The translations under genes were made by a program, and so were the position numbers. Shown here piece after piece: positions 1 through 7,964 of a stretch of DNA of 64,000 nucleotides. Every line of letters begins with the position of its first letter. Position 1 is the stretch's first letter. The DNA is taken from positions 1-64,000 of IMG/VR virus record IMGVR_UViG_3300031787_000096; one strand, 5' to 3'. The notes beneath the pieces are model-generated. The model was given only the letters and a program-made list of their open reading frames with translations, had not been told where the DNA came from and ran no database searches. This DNA comes from a virus.

Positions 1-20
1 GCCGATCCAGTCGGATCGGC
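1..20 (+). terminator. Hairpin at window edge, possible terminator of an upstream gene
   Basis: GCCGATC (1-7) pairs with GATCGGC (14-20) around a six-base loop and is followed by CCCCTTTCC. The 7 bp stem with a short pyrimidine tail resembles a weak intrinsic terminator for a plus-strand gene left of the window. The T tract is poor and the gene is not visible, so this is tentative. Confidence 0.25.
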
Positions 21-83
21 CCCTTTCCTGAAAACCCCTGCGGTGACTGGCGTAAACCCCTGTCCCTGCTTGGTTTCTTGTCA

Positions 84-125
84 CGCCCCCTGTTGGATTC
101 GAACCAACGACCGGCTGCTTAGAAG
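84..125 (-). other. 3' half of a tRNA-Arg(UCU) gene, probable att-site scar
   Basis: Read on the minus strand, this stretch has an anticodon loop CTTCTAA (UCU), the 3' anticodon strand GCAGC, a five-base variable loop, a perfect T arm (GTTGG-TTCGAAT-CCAAC), a seven-base 3' acceptor strand AGGGGGC and a G discriminator base. Upstream of the anticodon loop the sequence no longer pairs (only the two loop-closing pairs form) and no D arm or 5' acceptor strand is present. Phage and island integrases commonly cross over in the anticodon-to-T-arm part of tRNA genes, leaving such a fragment at one end. I infer attL or attR. No tyrosine integrase is seen in the window. Confidence 0.6.
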
Positions 126-255
126 GCTCAGCGTGTAATGCCCGAGAATCACTGCGATAGCTGGCGCCTGTGGCTCTAGTGCCTTGGGTGTGAGAAGGTT
201 TGTGAGAAGGTTCGGGGGTTTCGCGCCCCTTGGAGCCTCTCAGGAAGGTCCTGGG

Positions 256-288
256 ATCGAGCAGCTGCTTCGCAGGCAGCTGCTCGAT
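256..288. other. Perfect 13-bp stem-loop
   Basis: Bases 256-268 (ATCGAGCAGCTGC) are the exact reverse complement of 276-288, with a seven-base loop. Neither flank has a T run, so it is not a standard intrinsic terminator. It lies between the tRNA remnant and the first gene; an operator, a processing site or a relic of a terminator are all possible. Confidence 0.5.
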
Positions 289-310
289 TGACGGTATTCG
301 AGGGTTGGGC

Positions 311-955
311 TCATGCAGTTCCGATGCCGCGGGCTGAGCGATGAGGGCTTCGTGGCCAGGGCCCCTTATTCAGGGGAAAGGGAGCTCCCTTTGATTGGGG
401 GCGGACCAAATCAAAGTTCGCGCAGAAGCCGCATCCACCCTGGGTGCCAGGAGCACCGATCGGGGCTGATTGTTCTGATCCACGGGCTGGGCCTTGGTGG
501 CGGCCATGCCGCAGGGCTCTATCGGACACCGCAGGGCTCCGGTCGGCGACGACCGTCCTTCAGCGTGCCACGGCTGCGCCGTGGCGTGCATCGGCCAGCC
601 GCCGCCACCCTCCGCTCCGGGGCCGGTGTGGGGGTGGCGGGCATGGCTGCTCTCCCGCGGCTGCGGTGGCCGGGCAGTTGCCCCGTGCATGGGGCTGGGC
701 GCTGCCCCAAGTTTCCTCGCGCGGCTGCGCGGCCAGCTGGCTATTCCGTGCTGAATCTGGCGGCCTTGCTTATCAACTCTTCGATCCCTTAGCGCATGGC
801 TTTGCTTTGCGCAGATCCATTGCCCTGCAGCAGCTCTGCCCGCTGCTCAGTGCGTTTGTACTGGTAGAATAAGAGCTGCGCCAAAGGCCACGAGCCCATC
901 GCCTGCGGCAACGAAATCCTCGGACAACTTGCCCCGTTCGTTTGCTCTGTAGCCC
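311..955. other. Gene-poor GC-rich stretch with hairpins
   Basis: I find no convincing gene here; the reading frames are arginine- and proline-rich and look like GC-driven shadows. It contains a self-complementary AAAGGGAGCTCCCTTT at about 385-400 and a strong hairpin, GCCACGGC (567-574) with GCCGTGGC (578-585) around a three-base loop. The last 100 bases hold a promoter-like sequence for the DUF2493 gene. Confidence 0.5.
862..870 (+). promoter_or_regulatory. Extended -10 promoter-like sequence ahead of the DUF2493 operon
   Basis: TGGTAGAAT fits an extended -10 element (TGn followed by TAGAAT) and lies about 85 bases before the start codon at 956. No good -35 is seen, as is usual for extended -10 promoters. 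This is the only promoter-like sequence I could find before the DUF2493, Gp157 and Rad52-like genes. Confidence 0.35.
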
Positions 956-1477
956 ATGAGCTTGTCCTCTGCTGCAGTGGCCCAGGCCGCTGCATTGCCT
1001 TCCCTTAGCCTCCTGCCGCCGCCGGCGTTGGCCCATCGCTCGGTCGTCATCGTCGCCGCTGGTGGTCGCGATCTCGTCTGGCCCCAGGAGCGCATCGCCT
1101 CCGCCCTGCTCCAGCGCAGTGGTGGCCGGCCTGTCCATCTGCTGCTTCATGGCGGTGCCCGTGGCGCTGATCGCGCCATCGGCCGTGCCGCCCAGCAGCT
1201 CGGCTGGCGGGTCCAGTCCCTCGCCGCTGATTGGCGCCGCCATGGCCGCGCTGCTGGCCCCATCCGCAATCGCCTTCTGCTGGAGCAGGCCCTGGTCGAG
1301 GCCCAGGCCCACACCTCCCCATCCTTCAGCGCCTCAGTGCTGGTGATCGCCTTCCCAGGTGGTGCAGGCACGGCCTCGCTGGTGCAGCAGGCCCGCCGCT
1401 GCTCCTCCCGGTCCCCGGTGCCGGTGGTGGTGATGGAAGTTCCGCCCCCGTTCTCACCGGAGCCCCTCGCCGCCTGA
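956..1477 (+). CDS. DUF2493 (SLOG-fold) family protein
   Basis: The 173-residue protein carries the DUF2493 pattern: GGRDLVW at about residue 36, LLHGGARGADRAIG at about 62-75, QLGWRV soon after, then AGPIRNRLLLE at about 99-109, and a late AFPGGAGTA glycine-rich loop. DUF2493 belongs to the SLOG superfamily, proposed to bind nucleotides or nucleotide-derived ligands; the GGARGAD loop is the expected binding site. It is common in phage and plasmid accessory regions, but its exact reaction is unknown. The alanine-rich first 25 residues may mean the true start is later. It opens a co-directional run with the Gp157-like and Rad52-like genes, which suggests early expression. Confidence 0.75.
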   Translation: MSLSSAAVAQAAALPSLSLLPPPALAHRSVVIVAAGGRDLVWPQERIASALLQRSGGRPVHLLLHGGARGADRAIGRAAQQLGWRVQSLAADWRRHGRAAGPIRNRLLLEQALVEAQAHTSPSFSASVLVIAFPGGAGTASLVQQARRCSSRSPVPVVVMEVPPPFSPEPLAA

Positions 1478-1528
1478 GCGGCATTTGCCGCCCCGTTCTT
1501 TTCGTTCACTTCTCACATTCCCATCCCC

Positions 1529-2149
1529 ATGGCCGTTCTCACCGCCCCCGCCGCACCTCTCTCCCCGGCTCTCCTTCAGGCCGCCGGACCGTCCTGCTCC
1601 CTGCAGCGCTCCGGTTCCCTGTGGCAGCTGGGCATCGAGGCCCAGGAGCTCACCACCGCCATCGGTCAGCTGGCTGAGCAGCTGGAAGCCGATGACGACG
1701 ACACCCGCGCCCAGGCCCTCGGCGAGCTCGAGGCCGCCCTGCTGGCCGAGGAGGGCAACAAGACCGCCCTGGCGGCCAAGGCCGATGCCACCTGCTGGGT
1801 GATCGAGCACCTGCGTGGTCAGGCCGCCTACCGGCAGCAGCAGGCAAAGCGGCTCACGGAGCTGGCCCGCTCTGATGCCTCCCGTGCCGATGCCCTGGAG
1901 GACTCCCTGGTCCTCGTGCTCACCCGGCTGCAGCCCACGGCCACCCGTTTCTCGTTCCCGAACCACGAGCTCACGTCCCGCAAGTCGCAGGCGGTCGAGA
2001 TCGAGAACGAGGCCCTGCTCGATCCCGAGTGGCTCTGCGTCAAAACCACCTTCTCGGCCGACAAGACCGCCATCAAGGCGGCTCTCAAGGCAGGCCAGCA
2101 GATCACCGGCGCCCAGCTCCTCTCCCGCCGCTCCTGGCGCATCCACTGA
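1529..2149 (+). CDS. Siphovirus Gp157-like protein
   Basis: The 206-residue protein has a helical, Ala/Glu/Gln-rich N-terminal half (about 30-140) predicted to be coiled coil, then a C-terminal segment with FPNHELTSRKSQAVEIEN and LDPEWLCVKTTFSADKTAIKAALKAG, the arrangement seen in the phage Gp157 family (R-x-nS-ppavei-de-iP-ey...pdK.aIk.alk.G). Gp157-like proteins sit beside recombination and ssDNA-binding genes in many phages; a biochemical role is not established. It lies 51 bases after the DUF2493 gene and 100 before the Rad52-like gene, which supports a recombination setting. Confidence 0.75.
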   Translation: MAVLTAPAAPLSPALLQAAGPSCSLQRSGSLWQLGIEAQELTTAIGQLAEQLEADDDDTRAQALGELEAALLAEEGNKTALAAKADATCWVIEHLRGQAAYRQQQAKRLTELARSDASRADALEDSLVLVLTRLQPTATRFSFPNHELTSRKSQAVEIENEALLDPEWLCVKTTFSADKTAIKAALKAGQQITGAQLLSRRSWRIH

Positions 2150-2249
2150 CGGCCATAGGCCGTAGGGGCCATAGGCCCCCCGCATGTGGGGTTCCGGTGG
2201 TGCAGCCGGGCCCCTTCTCCTTCCTCCTCACACCATTGCGTCCACCGTC

Positions 2250-3242
2250 ATGACCGTCGCCGCTCCTTCCACCAACGGGGCCAGCACCACCAGCCGGCCC
2301 GCTGCTCCTCGTCCTGTCCAGAGGCCTCCCTCAGCTCTGGAGCTGATCCGCTCCGTCGATCGCGCCGTGGAGACTCCAGCGCCAGAGCCTGCAACAGCCT
2401 CGGCACCGGAAGCCCCCCAGGCTCCGCCCTCCGGCTTCTCCCCAGAACAGCTCGCTGCCCTCTCCGCCCCCCTCGATCGGGCCAACGTCCGCCAGCGGGA
2501 GCAGGGCCGCAGCCGTGTGAGCTATCTGGAGGGTTGGCAGGTGATCGCGGAAGCGAACCGCATCTTTGGCTTCGATGGCTGGCAGCGGCAGACCATCGCC
2601 GTCTGCTGCGTCGCCCAGGCCGAACGGCCGATCGGCCGGGACCAGAAGCCTGGCTGGGGCGTCACCTACACCGCTCGCGTGCGCGTCACCGTCACCGCTG
2701 GTGGGCTGCCCCCACTCATCCGCGAGGGCAGTGGCGCCGGCCACGGCATCGACGTGGATCTGGGCCAGGCCCATGAGTCCGCCCTCAAGGAGGCGGAAAC
2801 CGACGCCATGAAGCGGGCCCTGATGACCTTCGGGAATCCGTTTGGCCTTGCCCTCTATGACAAGCGCCAGCGGGAGGTCAGCAGTGCAGCGGGCCAGGGT
2901 GATGGGGCCCAGCGGCCTGGTGGGCAGCGGTCTTCTCTGAGCCGGCCGGAGTCTGGTTCTCCCTCCGCCGACGCTGCCTCCCCGGCTCAGGGCCGCACCC
3001 AGACCACGGCCCCGACGCCAACGCCCTCAGCCCCAGCCGACCCCGGCCAGGTGGCCCTCGATGCCGAGACGATCCAGCGCCTCCACAGCACCCTGCGGGC
3101 TCTCCCCCGCCCCCAGCTGGAGAGCCTCACCCGGGCCTTCCGCAAGCGCTTCCAGGTGCCAGACGATGCCGTGACGATCGCCGATCGGATCAACCAGAAG
3201 TGCCACCACGACTGGATCGAGGCGTTTCTCGTCCAGCAGTAG
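2250..3242 (+). CDS. Rad52-like single-strand annealing protein
   Basis: The 330-residue protein is read from ATG 2250; an upstream in-frame start at 2184 would add an unlikely low-complexity leader. After a Pro/Ala-rich N terminus, about residues 65-205 match the Rad52/Rad22 annealing core: LSAPLDRANVRQREQGRSRV, YLEGWQVIAEANRIFGFDGW, GHGIDVDLGQAHESALKEAETDAMKRAL and FGNPFGLALYD. These proteins coat ssDNA and pair complementary strands in phage recombination. A disordered Ser/Pro linker leads to a C-terminal module (about 278-330: LTRAFRKRFQVPDDAVTIADRINQ) that reappears in the protein at 61398-62168. No partner exonuclease lies beside it; one is at 52.3 kb. Confidence 0.88.
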   Translation: MTVAAPSTNGASTTSRPAAPRPVQRPPSALELIRSVDRAVETPAPEPATASAPEAPQAPPSGFSPEQLAALSAPLDRANVRQREQGRSRVSYLEGWQVIAEANRIFGFDGWQRQTIAVCCVAQAERPIGRDQKPGWGVTYTARVRVTVTAGGLPPLIREGSGAGHGIDVDLGQAHESALKEAETDAMKRALMTFGNPFGLALYDKRQREVSSAAGQGDGAQRPGGQRSSLSRPESGSPSADAASPAQGRTQTTAPTPTPSAPADPGQVALDAETIQRLHSTLRALPRPQLESLTRAFRKRFQVPDDAVTIADRINQKCHHDWIEAFLVQQ

Positions 3243-3304
3243 TCATGGGCAGTTGGGGGCTCCACCGGCCTGGGGCCCCATCGGATCGCCCGACTATCCC
3301 AGGG

Positions 3305-3616
3305 TCAGCCAGCTGCACAGGTCTGGGGCTCGAGCGAGAGCTCGGAGAGCTGTTCAGCCACTTGATACCGGACTTCCTCACTCTGCTGACTCAGCGGCAG
3401 CACCTCCAGACATGGGCTCCCAGAAGTGAGGCTGATCTCCTGGCCCTTCATCAATGGCAGAAGCCTGGGATCCTCAAAGTTGGCGCTGGTCGCAAAGACC
3501 AGGTGCCTGTCGTGATCCGCATCAAAGACGTAGCCCACGACGTAGAACGTCCCGTCGGGACTGGTCGCGCTGGTCACCACCTCGTGGAGAAAAGCTCGGG
3601 TTGGTTGCGCCGCCAT
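3305..3616 (-). CDS. Hypothetical 103-residue protein
   Basis: A small minus-strand gene convergent with the Rad52-like gene. AGAGGAG stands about nine bases before the ATG, a strong ribosome binding site that supports the reading frame. The protein is acidic and mixed alpha/beta in appearance (TFYVVGYVFDADHDRHLVFATSANFEDPRLLPLMKG is split over about residues 23-59), with no signal peptide or membrane segment. I do not recognise the family. Confidence 0.6.
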   Translation of the reverse strand: MAAQPTRAFLHEVVTSATSPDGTFYVVGYVFDADHDRHLVFATSANFEDPRLLPLMKGQEISLTSGSPCLEVLPLSQQSEEVRYQVAEQLSELSLEPQTCAAG

Positions 3617-4342
3617 CGGTGGTTCTCCTCTTCAAGCGATGGGGCTGCTGCTGCACCACAGCCGCACCCTCGGGGGTGCAGTTCGGTGCGCCGCGGTTTC
3701 ACTCGATCGCTTCTGGCAGAGCGAGGGGCGGAAGGAAGTGGACTGGTCGGGCGGCGTGGAAGGCCCGGAATCACTGGCCATGGGCTGACTGCAGAGTCAT
3801 GAACAAGGGACCGCATGGGTAGAAGCAGAGGGCTCCAACTTCCCCCGGCCTTTCTCGTTCCGAAAGGCCAGCCCCGCGGACTTCAAGGTCTAACACCGGG
3901 TTTTGGGGGCGGACACCACCGGTAGCGTCAAGCGGCTTTACGACTTGCCACATTTGGTGGTCAGCCGTAGGATCGCCCCACTTGGAGGGTTGGCTCAGAG
4001 AGTTGTCGCGATAGGGCATCCCGAGAACCGCCGCAACCTACCGCCAGACCCGAAATTGAGAGCCCCTGCGCCGCAGCGGCTCTCATGCGCTCTCAATAAG
4101 CCCTTGTGCCAGTCGAGAAGCTGGCGGCGTTGGTGCACTGCGTTCCGGCCCCCAGCCGGGATGAGTTGAGGCGCAATTACAACGCGGGCTATTGAACGCC
4201 TCGACTGACCCGCAATGAGCAGAGGCCACAGACGCACTTACGTGGCGTAGTTGATGGCGCCTCGTCGTCCCCGTGGGTGTTGGCTGCCAAGAGTGATGCT
4301 GGTCTGCGAACTCGAAAGAGACTTAATCACGGATCATCCGGC
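3617..4342. other. 726-bp intergenic stretch with two stem-loops
   Basis: No reading frame here looks like a gene. Two clear hairpins are present: GGCCTTTC (3847-3854) with GAAAGGCC (3862-3869), and TGAGAGCC (4057-4064) with GGCTCTCA (4078-4085) around a loop that holds a further CTGCG/GCAG pairing. They could be terminators or a structured RNA. The stretch separates the early-type module from the AT-richer island that follows, so it may contain an insertion boundary. Confidence 0.45.
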
Positions 4343-5533
4343 TTAGAAGGGAGCTTGATACCTTGCAAGCAGCTGATCAATTTCACGGGAGAACTGCGCT
4401 TCCTGCTCAGCCAATGAGAAACCGCGTGACATGCCGATGATCCTGGATTGGAACTCTGGCAGCGCTTTTAACTCAGCATAGGACCCCACACCATTTTGAA
4501 GAGCTTGCCTCACAATTGGACGCTGAAGAATATTGTGATAGTGCTTGAAGCCAGGCAACTGATGCTGCATGCTTTCATAGATTTCATCGCGCAGCGTGAT
4601 GAGGTCCCTCCCCAAGTCCCCTGTAGCTTCTCGAGCTCTCGACGCATCACCGTGAGCCTTCACATCTGACTGCTCTTGGGGTAATTGGGCTCCAGCCGGA
4701 GCAAGCGGTAACAACTGCCTTGAATACGACTGGAGCTCACCACGCATCGATGCCAGCTCTTGTCGAACAAAATCGCGCAGCTCTTGGATTGGGGCAGTGC
4801 TTGCCTCCAGTCCATCTTGCATGATTTGCTCGATTTGGCTCAGAAACTCAGGCGTAGAGACCATCTCACCCTCGGATGAGCTTTGAATATCAGGAGCCTG
4901 GGCAGATCCGGGCGATGGTTGCCCAACCTGAAGAATGCCAGAGCTTGCAACCTCAGAAGATATGTGGAAACGATATGGCTCAATTTCCTCTCGTGAGGGT
5001 CGAGCGATGCGAAAACTAAATCGCGTTGCCTCTTCTCGATTGGCATGAGCAACCTGAAGCACGAGATCGTACAGCGCTTGGGCCACGTCAAAAAGTCTCA
5101 GCGATTGAACCCCATAGCAACCGTTAAAAGCAGCCTCGCCGCCAGCAAAGCATCGATGAGCTTCTGAATCCCTGGCTGAACGTAGAGAGAGTGCAAGTCC
5201 TCGAAATTCGCTAAAATAAAATGCAAGGCTTCTCTTCTGTTGCGCATTCAAGCCGAGCGTCAGAGATCTTGAGCTCCTGCGAATACTGCTTATCAAGAAG
5301 CTGGCATAGATCCGCATGTCCCGATTGTCACTGAAAAGCTCCCACCACTGTCCTGATTCACTGAGGTCCCTCGCCCGGTTCTTGGCAACATGCTCCAAGA
5401 TGAATTGCACATCATCCAGCTTGCTAGCCGCTCTTTCATCTGCGGAGAGGCAGAGGTAGCTGACAAAGCAGAGCCATTTGTAGACCTCGGAAACCTGCGC
5501 TCCCATTAGCTCTGTATTAACGAGACTAGCCAT
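4343..5533 (-). CDS. Hypothetical 396-residue helical protein, last gene of a four-gene operon
   Basis: I set the start at ATG 5533 because AGGAGG lies five bases before it; the longer frame (5638) has no such site. The protein appears mainly helical: residues 1-170 are compact, about 190-250 are Ser/Gln-rich, about 225-285 look like a coiled coil (FLSQIEQIMQDGLEA, ELRDFVRQELASMRGELQSY), and a conserved-looking tail follows (LRDEIYESMQHQLPGFKHYH, QSRIIGMSRGFSLAEQE). No catalytic motif or membrane segment is evident. It follows the 64-residue and nuclease-like membrane genes and is noticeably less GC-rich than the phage modules. I do not recognise the family. Confidence 0.7.
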   Translation of the reverse strand: MASLVNTELMGAQVSEVYKWLCFVSYLCLSADERAASKLDDVQFILEHVAKNRARDLSESGQWWELFSDNRDMRIYASFLISSIRRSSRSLTLGLNAQQKRSLAFYFSEFRGLALSLRSARDSEAHRCFAGGEAAFNGCYGVQSLRLFDVAQALYDLVLQVAHANREEATRFSFRIARPSREEIEPYRFHISSEVASSGILQVGQPSPGSAQAPDIQSSSEGEMVSTPEFLSQIEQIMQDGLEASTAPIQELRDFVRQELASMRGELQSYSRQLLPLAPAGAQLPQEQSDVKAHGDASRAREATGDLGRDLITLRDEIYESMQHQLPGFKHYHNILQRPIVRQALQNGVGSYAELKALPEFQSRIIGMSRGFSLAEQEAQFSREIDQLLARYQAPF

Positions 5534-5720
5534 CGAGGCCTCCTGACTGGCACTGGCTTTGCTTATGCCATAACCAATCCTTGTCCACGGGCGTAGTCTC
5601 AATACGAAGGTCAGGGTAAATAGCCTGGCCTTGGTCAACGACTCTCATCTTTTCATCGATGCCAATCGCATGCGGATGGTGAATACAAATATATCGAATA
5701 GACGCATCAAGCGTTTGCAT
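5526..5720 (-). CDS. Small 64-residue protein, translationally coupled
   Basis: The start codon overlaps the stop of the upstream 286-residue gene (TAATG at 5718-5722), and its end overlaps the start of the next gene by eight bases. Such stop-start coupling on both sides supports a real gene despite its size. The protein contains YICIHHPHAIGIDEKMRV and VDKDWLWHKQSQ, a polar His-rich sequence without a membrane segment. The family is unknown; it could be a small adaptor or antidote within the operon. Confidence 0.5.
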   Translation of the reverse strand: MQTLDASIRYICIHHPHAIGIDEKMRVVDQGQAIYPDLRIETTPVDKDWLWHKQSQCQSGGLDG

Positions 5721-6580
5721 TATGTTCGCAACCAGCCAAGAGGCCGAAATCCCATCGCCTCATTGACAAACGCCGTACTAGACATCACCAAGGAAGCGAG
5801 GAGATACGCAGCGACCACAATGTTCAGCCCTGGCACCGATAAGGCGGCGAACAGAGCTGCATATTTGGCTGCCTTGATACCAAGGGTTTTCAGGGTTAGG
5901 TCTCGGAACTGATCCGAGGTGATGCGTCCATCACGAAAGCGCCGCCAGAGCTCAAAGACGATGACTCCCGATGAAAGCAGTGGCAGAACCGGGAAGAAGG
6001 CCCAGATTGTTTCATCAGCTGCATCATTAAGCTCTTGCATCTTGTCTACGAAGTCCTCTACCCGTATCGTCAGATCCTCATTGCTCATGCCGGAGGACTC
6101 CAGAGCCAAGCGTTCAGCCAGCTCCTCAGTCACGAGAATCTCCGTGTCTGGATTGGACTCGATCCAGGCATTGATTAGGCTCGGATTGTCAGTCGCTTTA
6201 AGCTGAATCTCCCATGACTCGTTAGTTGACTGATCAAAGAGCTGGACGTCGACGGATTGGTGGTTCGTTTCCGGGAACAGAGCCGCAAAGACACTGTCAC
6301 CATCAGTGTTTTCAATGATCTGAAACTCCATTTCGTGGAGGATTCCCTTCACATTATTTACCAAACCCGCAACTTGGTCATCGCTAAGGCCATCGAGCTT
6401 CTCAGTGATCTGCTCAAGGGGAAGGTCCCACTCTGGGGAGCTCCTCTTTAACGCTGCCAAAACCCCATAGTCAGGCTCCTCAAGCGAGTCGGATGAAAAG
6501 AGGATTTTGGCCAGAGCGGCCAAAATGGACGCTTCATCAAAGCGGCAGCTGATGTAGCGAATCCCTGGAGTCCGGTTCAT
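5720..6580 (-). CDS. Predicted nuclease-like membrane protein
   Basis: The 286-residue protein begins with a helical domain (1-90). A central alpha/beta part (about 95-160) follows with SVDVQLFDQSTNESWEIQLK: an acidic strand then a (E/Q)-x-K-like strand, reminiscent of PD-(D/E)XK-type folds, although the full signature is not certain. After a linker come hydrophobic helices (FFPVLPLLSSGVIVFELW; AAKYAALFAALSVPGLNIVVAAYLLASLVM), so the C terminus is probably in a membrane. Its start overlaps the stop of the DUF697 gene by four bases (ATGA). The nuclease reading is an inference from one motif; a non-catalytic substrate-binding domain is the alternative. Confidence 0.6.
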   Translation of the reverse strand: MNRTPGIRYISCRFDEASILAALAKILFSSDSLEEPDYGVLAALKRSSPEWDLPLEQITEKLDGLSDDQVAGLVNNVKGILHEMEFQIIENTDGDSVFAALFPETNHQSVDVQLFDQSTNESWEIQLKATDNPSLINAWIESNPDTEILVTEELAERLALESSGMSNEDLTIRVEDFVDKMQELNDAADETIWAFFPVLPLLSSGVIVFELWRRFRDGRITSDQFRDLTLKTLGIKAAKYAALFAALSVPGLNIVVAAYLLASLVMSSTAFVNEAMGFRPLGWLRT

Positions 6581-7113
6581 GATTCCGGCTTGAAGTCTTT
6601 TCCACGTTTACGCCCCTCTGCCTTGGCTTCTCTCCACATCTTCTTCAACTCGGGTGCGGAGACAACCTTGCCTCTTGATTTCTCCTTAAGGTAGTAGTCC
6701 ATGGTCCGCCCCACCGCGTAGGTCAGTCCGTAGACAAGTGGAATCGTTGTAAAGCCAGCCAAGAATGGCAGCCCCACCTTGTACAGGCCCAAAGCTGCTT
6801 GTTGGGCCAACATTCCCATGCCAACGGTCCCTAAAATTTCCTTAAGCAACTCATTGGCCTTCGCCTCAGTGATGGGCATGCCGCGAATAGCGCTCAACCT
6901 TGAGCCCATATAGGCTTGAATTGGCGTCAAGATAAAGATATCGGCGAATGGCAGCGGCTGAGCGGCGGCAGCTGCGCAAGTTGCCGAGAATATATGGATT
7001 GTTCTGGAGATCTTTTCTTCAGTGCTAAGGTCCTCCCTGATTTCGATTTGGGTAACTTCGCGCTCAATCTTTGTCTTGATACGATCTATCCAGTTGCTAT
7101 TGGCGTCAGTCAT
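6577..7113 (-). CDS. DUF697-family membrane protein
   Basis: The 178-residue protein has a charged N terminus (1-45), then hydrophobic helices with the DUF697 pattern: AQPLPFADIFILTPIQAYMG (about 53-72), a polar stretch, GTVGMGMLAQQAALGLYKVG (about 95-114) and LPFLAGFTTIPLVYGLTYAVG. DUF697 regions usually stand beside or are fused to small GTPases or dynamin-like proteins and are thought to act at membranes; no GTPase is present here. GGAG lies five bases before ATG 7113. It heads the operon that runs to 4343. Confidence 0.72.
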   Translation of the reverse strand: MTDANSNWIDRIKTKIEREVTQIEIREDLSTEEKISRTIHIFSATCAAAAAQPLPFADIFILTPIQAYMGSRLSAIRGMPITEAKANELLKEILGTVGMGMLAQQAALGLYKVGLPFLAGFTTIPLVYGLTYAVGRTMDYYLKEKSRGKVVSAPELKKMWREAKAEGRKRGKDFKPES

Positions 7114-7164
7114 GGCTCCAGCCTTCCGGGGCGTGCAATAGTTGCATCACGCCTGGGCAGAGCA

Positions 7165-7170
7165 ATTATA
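7165..7170 (-). promoter_or_regulatory. -10 promoter element of the DUF697 operon
   Basis: On the minus strand the sequence is TATAAT, a consensus -10 box, about 50 bases before ATG 7113 in an AT-richer intergenic stretch (7114-7295). A matching -35 (around 7188-7193) is poor. It is the best promoter candidate for the four genes 7113-4343. Confidence 0.5.
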
Positions 7171-7295
7171 CAAGAACCCGCGGGAGAAATCTAGCTTCCA
7201 TCAATAGCTTTGCTCTTCCGCGCATGAATACGTGTGCACGGCGTAATCGTGCTAAGGCTATTGTGGGCATTGCTACGGCATCTAGAACTTGCATT

Positions 7296-7961
7296 TCAAG
7301 CTTGTATTGGGATCCAACCAGCCAGTAGCTTCCAGCCCACAGGCCCCTCAGGCCAGTCCTCTATCGGCGGAGTCCAAGGAACACTGAGACTGATCACTGC
7401 ATAGCCCTGCTGCCCAGTGATTTCCCGACCATTGAGCTTTTCAGTAAGTACGCAGTCAGTGACGCTGATTCCCCGAAGCTCAATGCCTTCGGTTGTGGAC
7501 AGCGTTGCTTTCCACTTGCCGCCACTTTGGTCAAAATCAATACGGCGTACTTTGCGAAGTTCAAGAGTCGTGCGCTCAGCAAGTGGCTTTAACTCGATCA
7601 CGTCGGGACGTGTGTATTTGGCTTGGGAATGCAGGATCCGAGCAGCGGTGCAGAGATAGCGATGAAGATCTCTGGTGCCAGCCACACCTAACTTTGTCCA
7701 GGGTGTCGCTTCGATCCAGCGATTTTCTTTGGCATGGCAGTAGTCAAACCCAGCAGGACCATCGTGAGCTAGATCCATCTGGATTAGATCTAGGGGTTGC
7801 GGCTCTTGGCCATTTGCCTGACGCTCGCGAAGAGGCACCTCCCCTTTTGGAGTATGGCGGCTTACGGGGCGCACCCACTGCCCGGTACGCACATCGATGC
7901 CGGCGATGCAGCGTTCGCCCTCCTTTTTAGAGTTGGCCAGGCAGAGCACAGTAGTTTCCAT
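7296..7961 (-). CDS. Dual OB-containing domain protein
   Basis: The 221-residue protein starts METTVLCLANSKKEGERCIAG and continues with GQWVRPVS, the usual opening of dual OB-fold proteins found next to DUF488 genes. Two beta-rich halves are suggested: about 1-60, and about 120-200 with LELRKVRRIDFDQSGGKW and ELRGISVTDC. A nucleic-acid-binding role is plausible from the fold, but the target is unknown. It follows the second DUF488 gene with only three bases between, so the three genes are one transcription unit. No catalytic residues are evident. Confidence 0.7.
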   Translation of the reverse strand: METTVLCLANSKKEGERCIAGIDVRTGQWVRPVSRHTPKGEVPLRERQANGQEPQPLDLIQMDLAHDGPAGFDYCHAKENRWIEATPWTKLGVAGTRDLHRYLCTAARILHSQAKYTRPDVIELKPLAERTTLELRKVRRIDFDQSGGKWKATLSTTEGIELRGISVTDCVLTEKLNGREITGQQGYAVISLSVPWTPPIEDWPEGPVGWKLLAGWIPIQA

Positions 7962-7964
7962 ACC

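Noticed and set aside
84-200. Intact tRNA gene
   Set aside because: The D arm, the 5' acceptor strand and the 5' anticodon stem are missing; only the 3' half fits.
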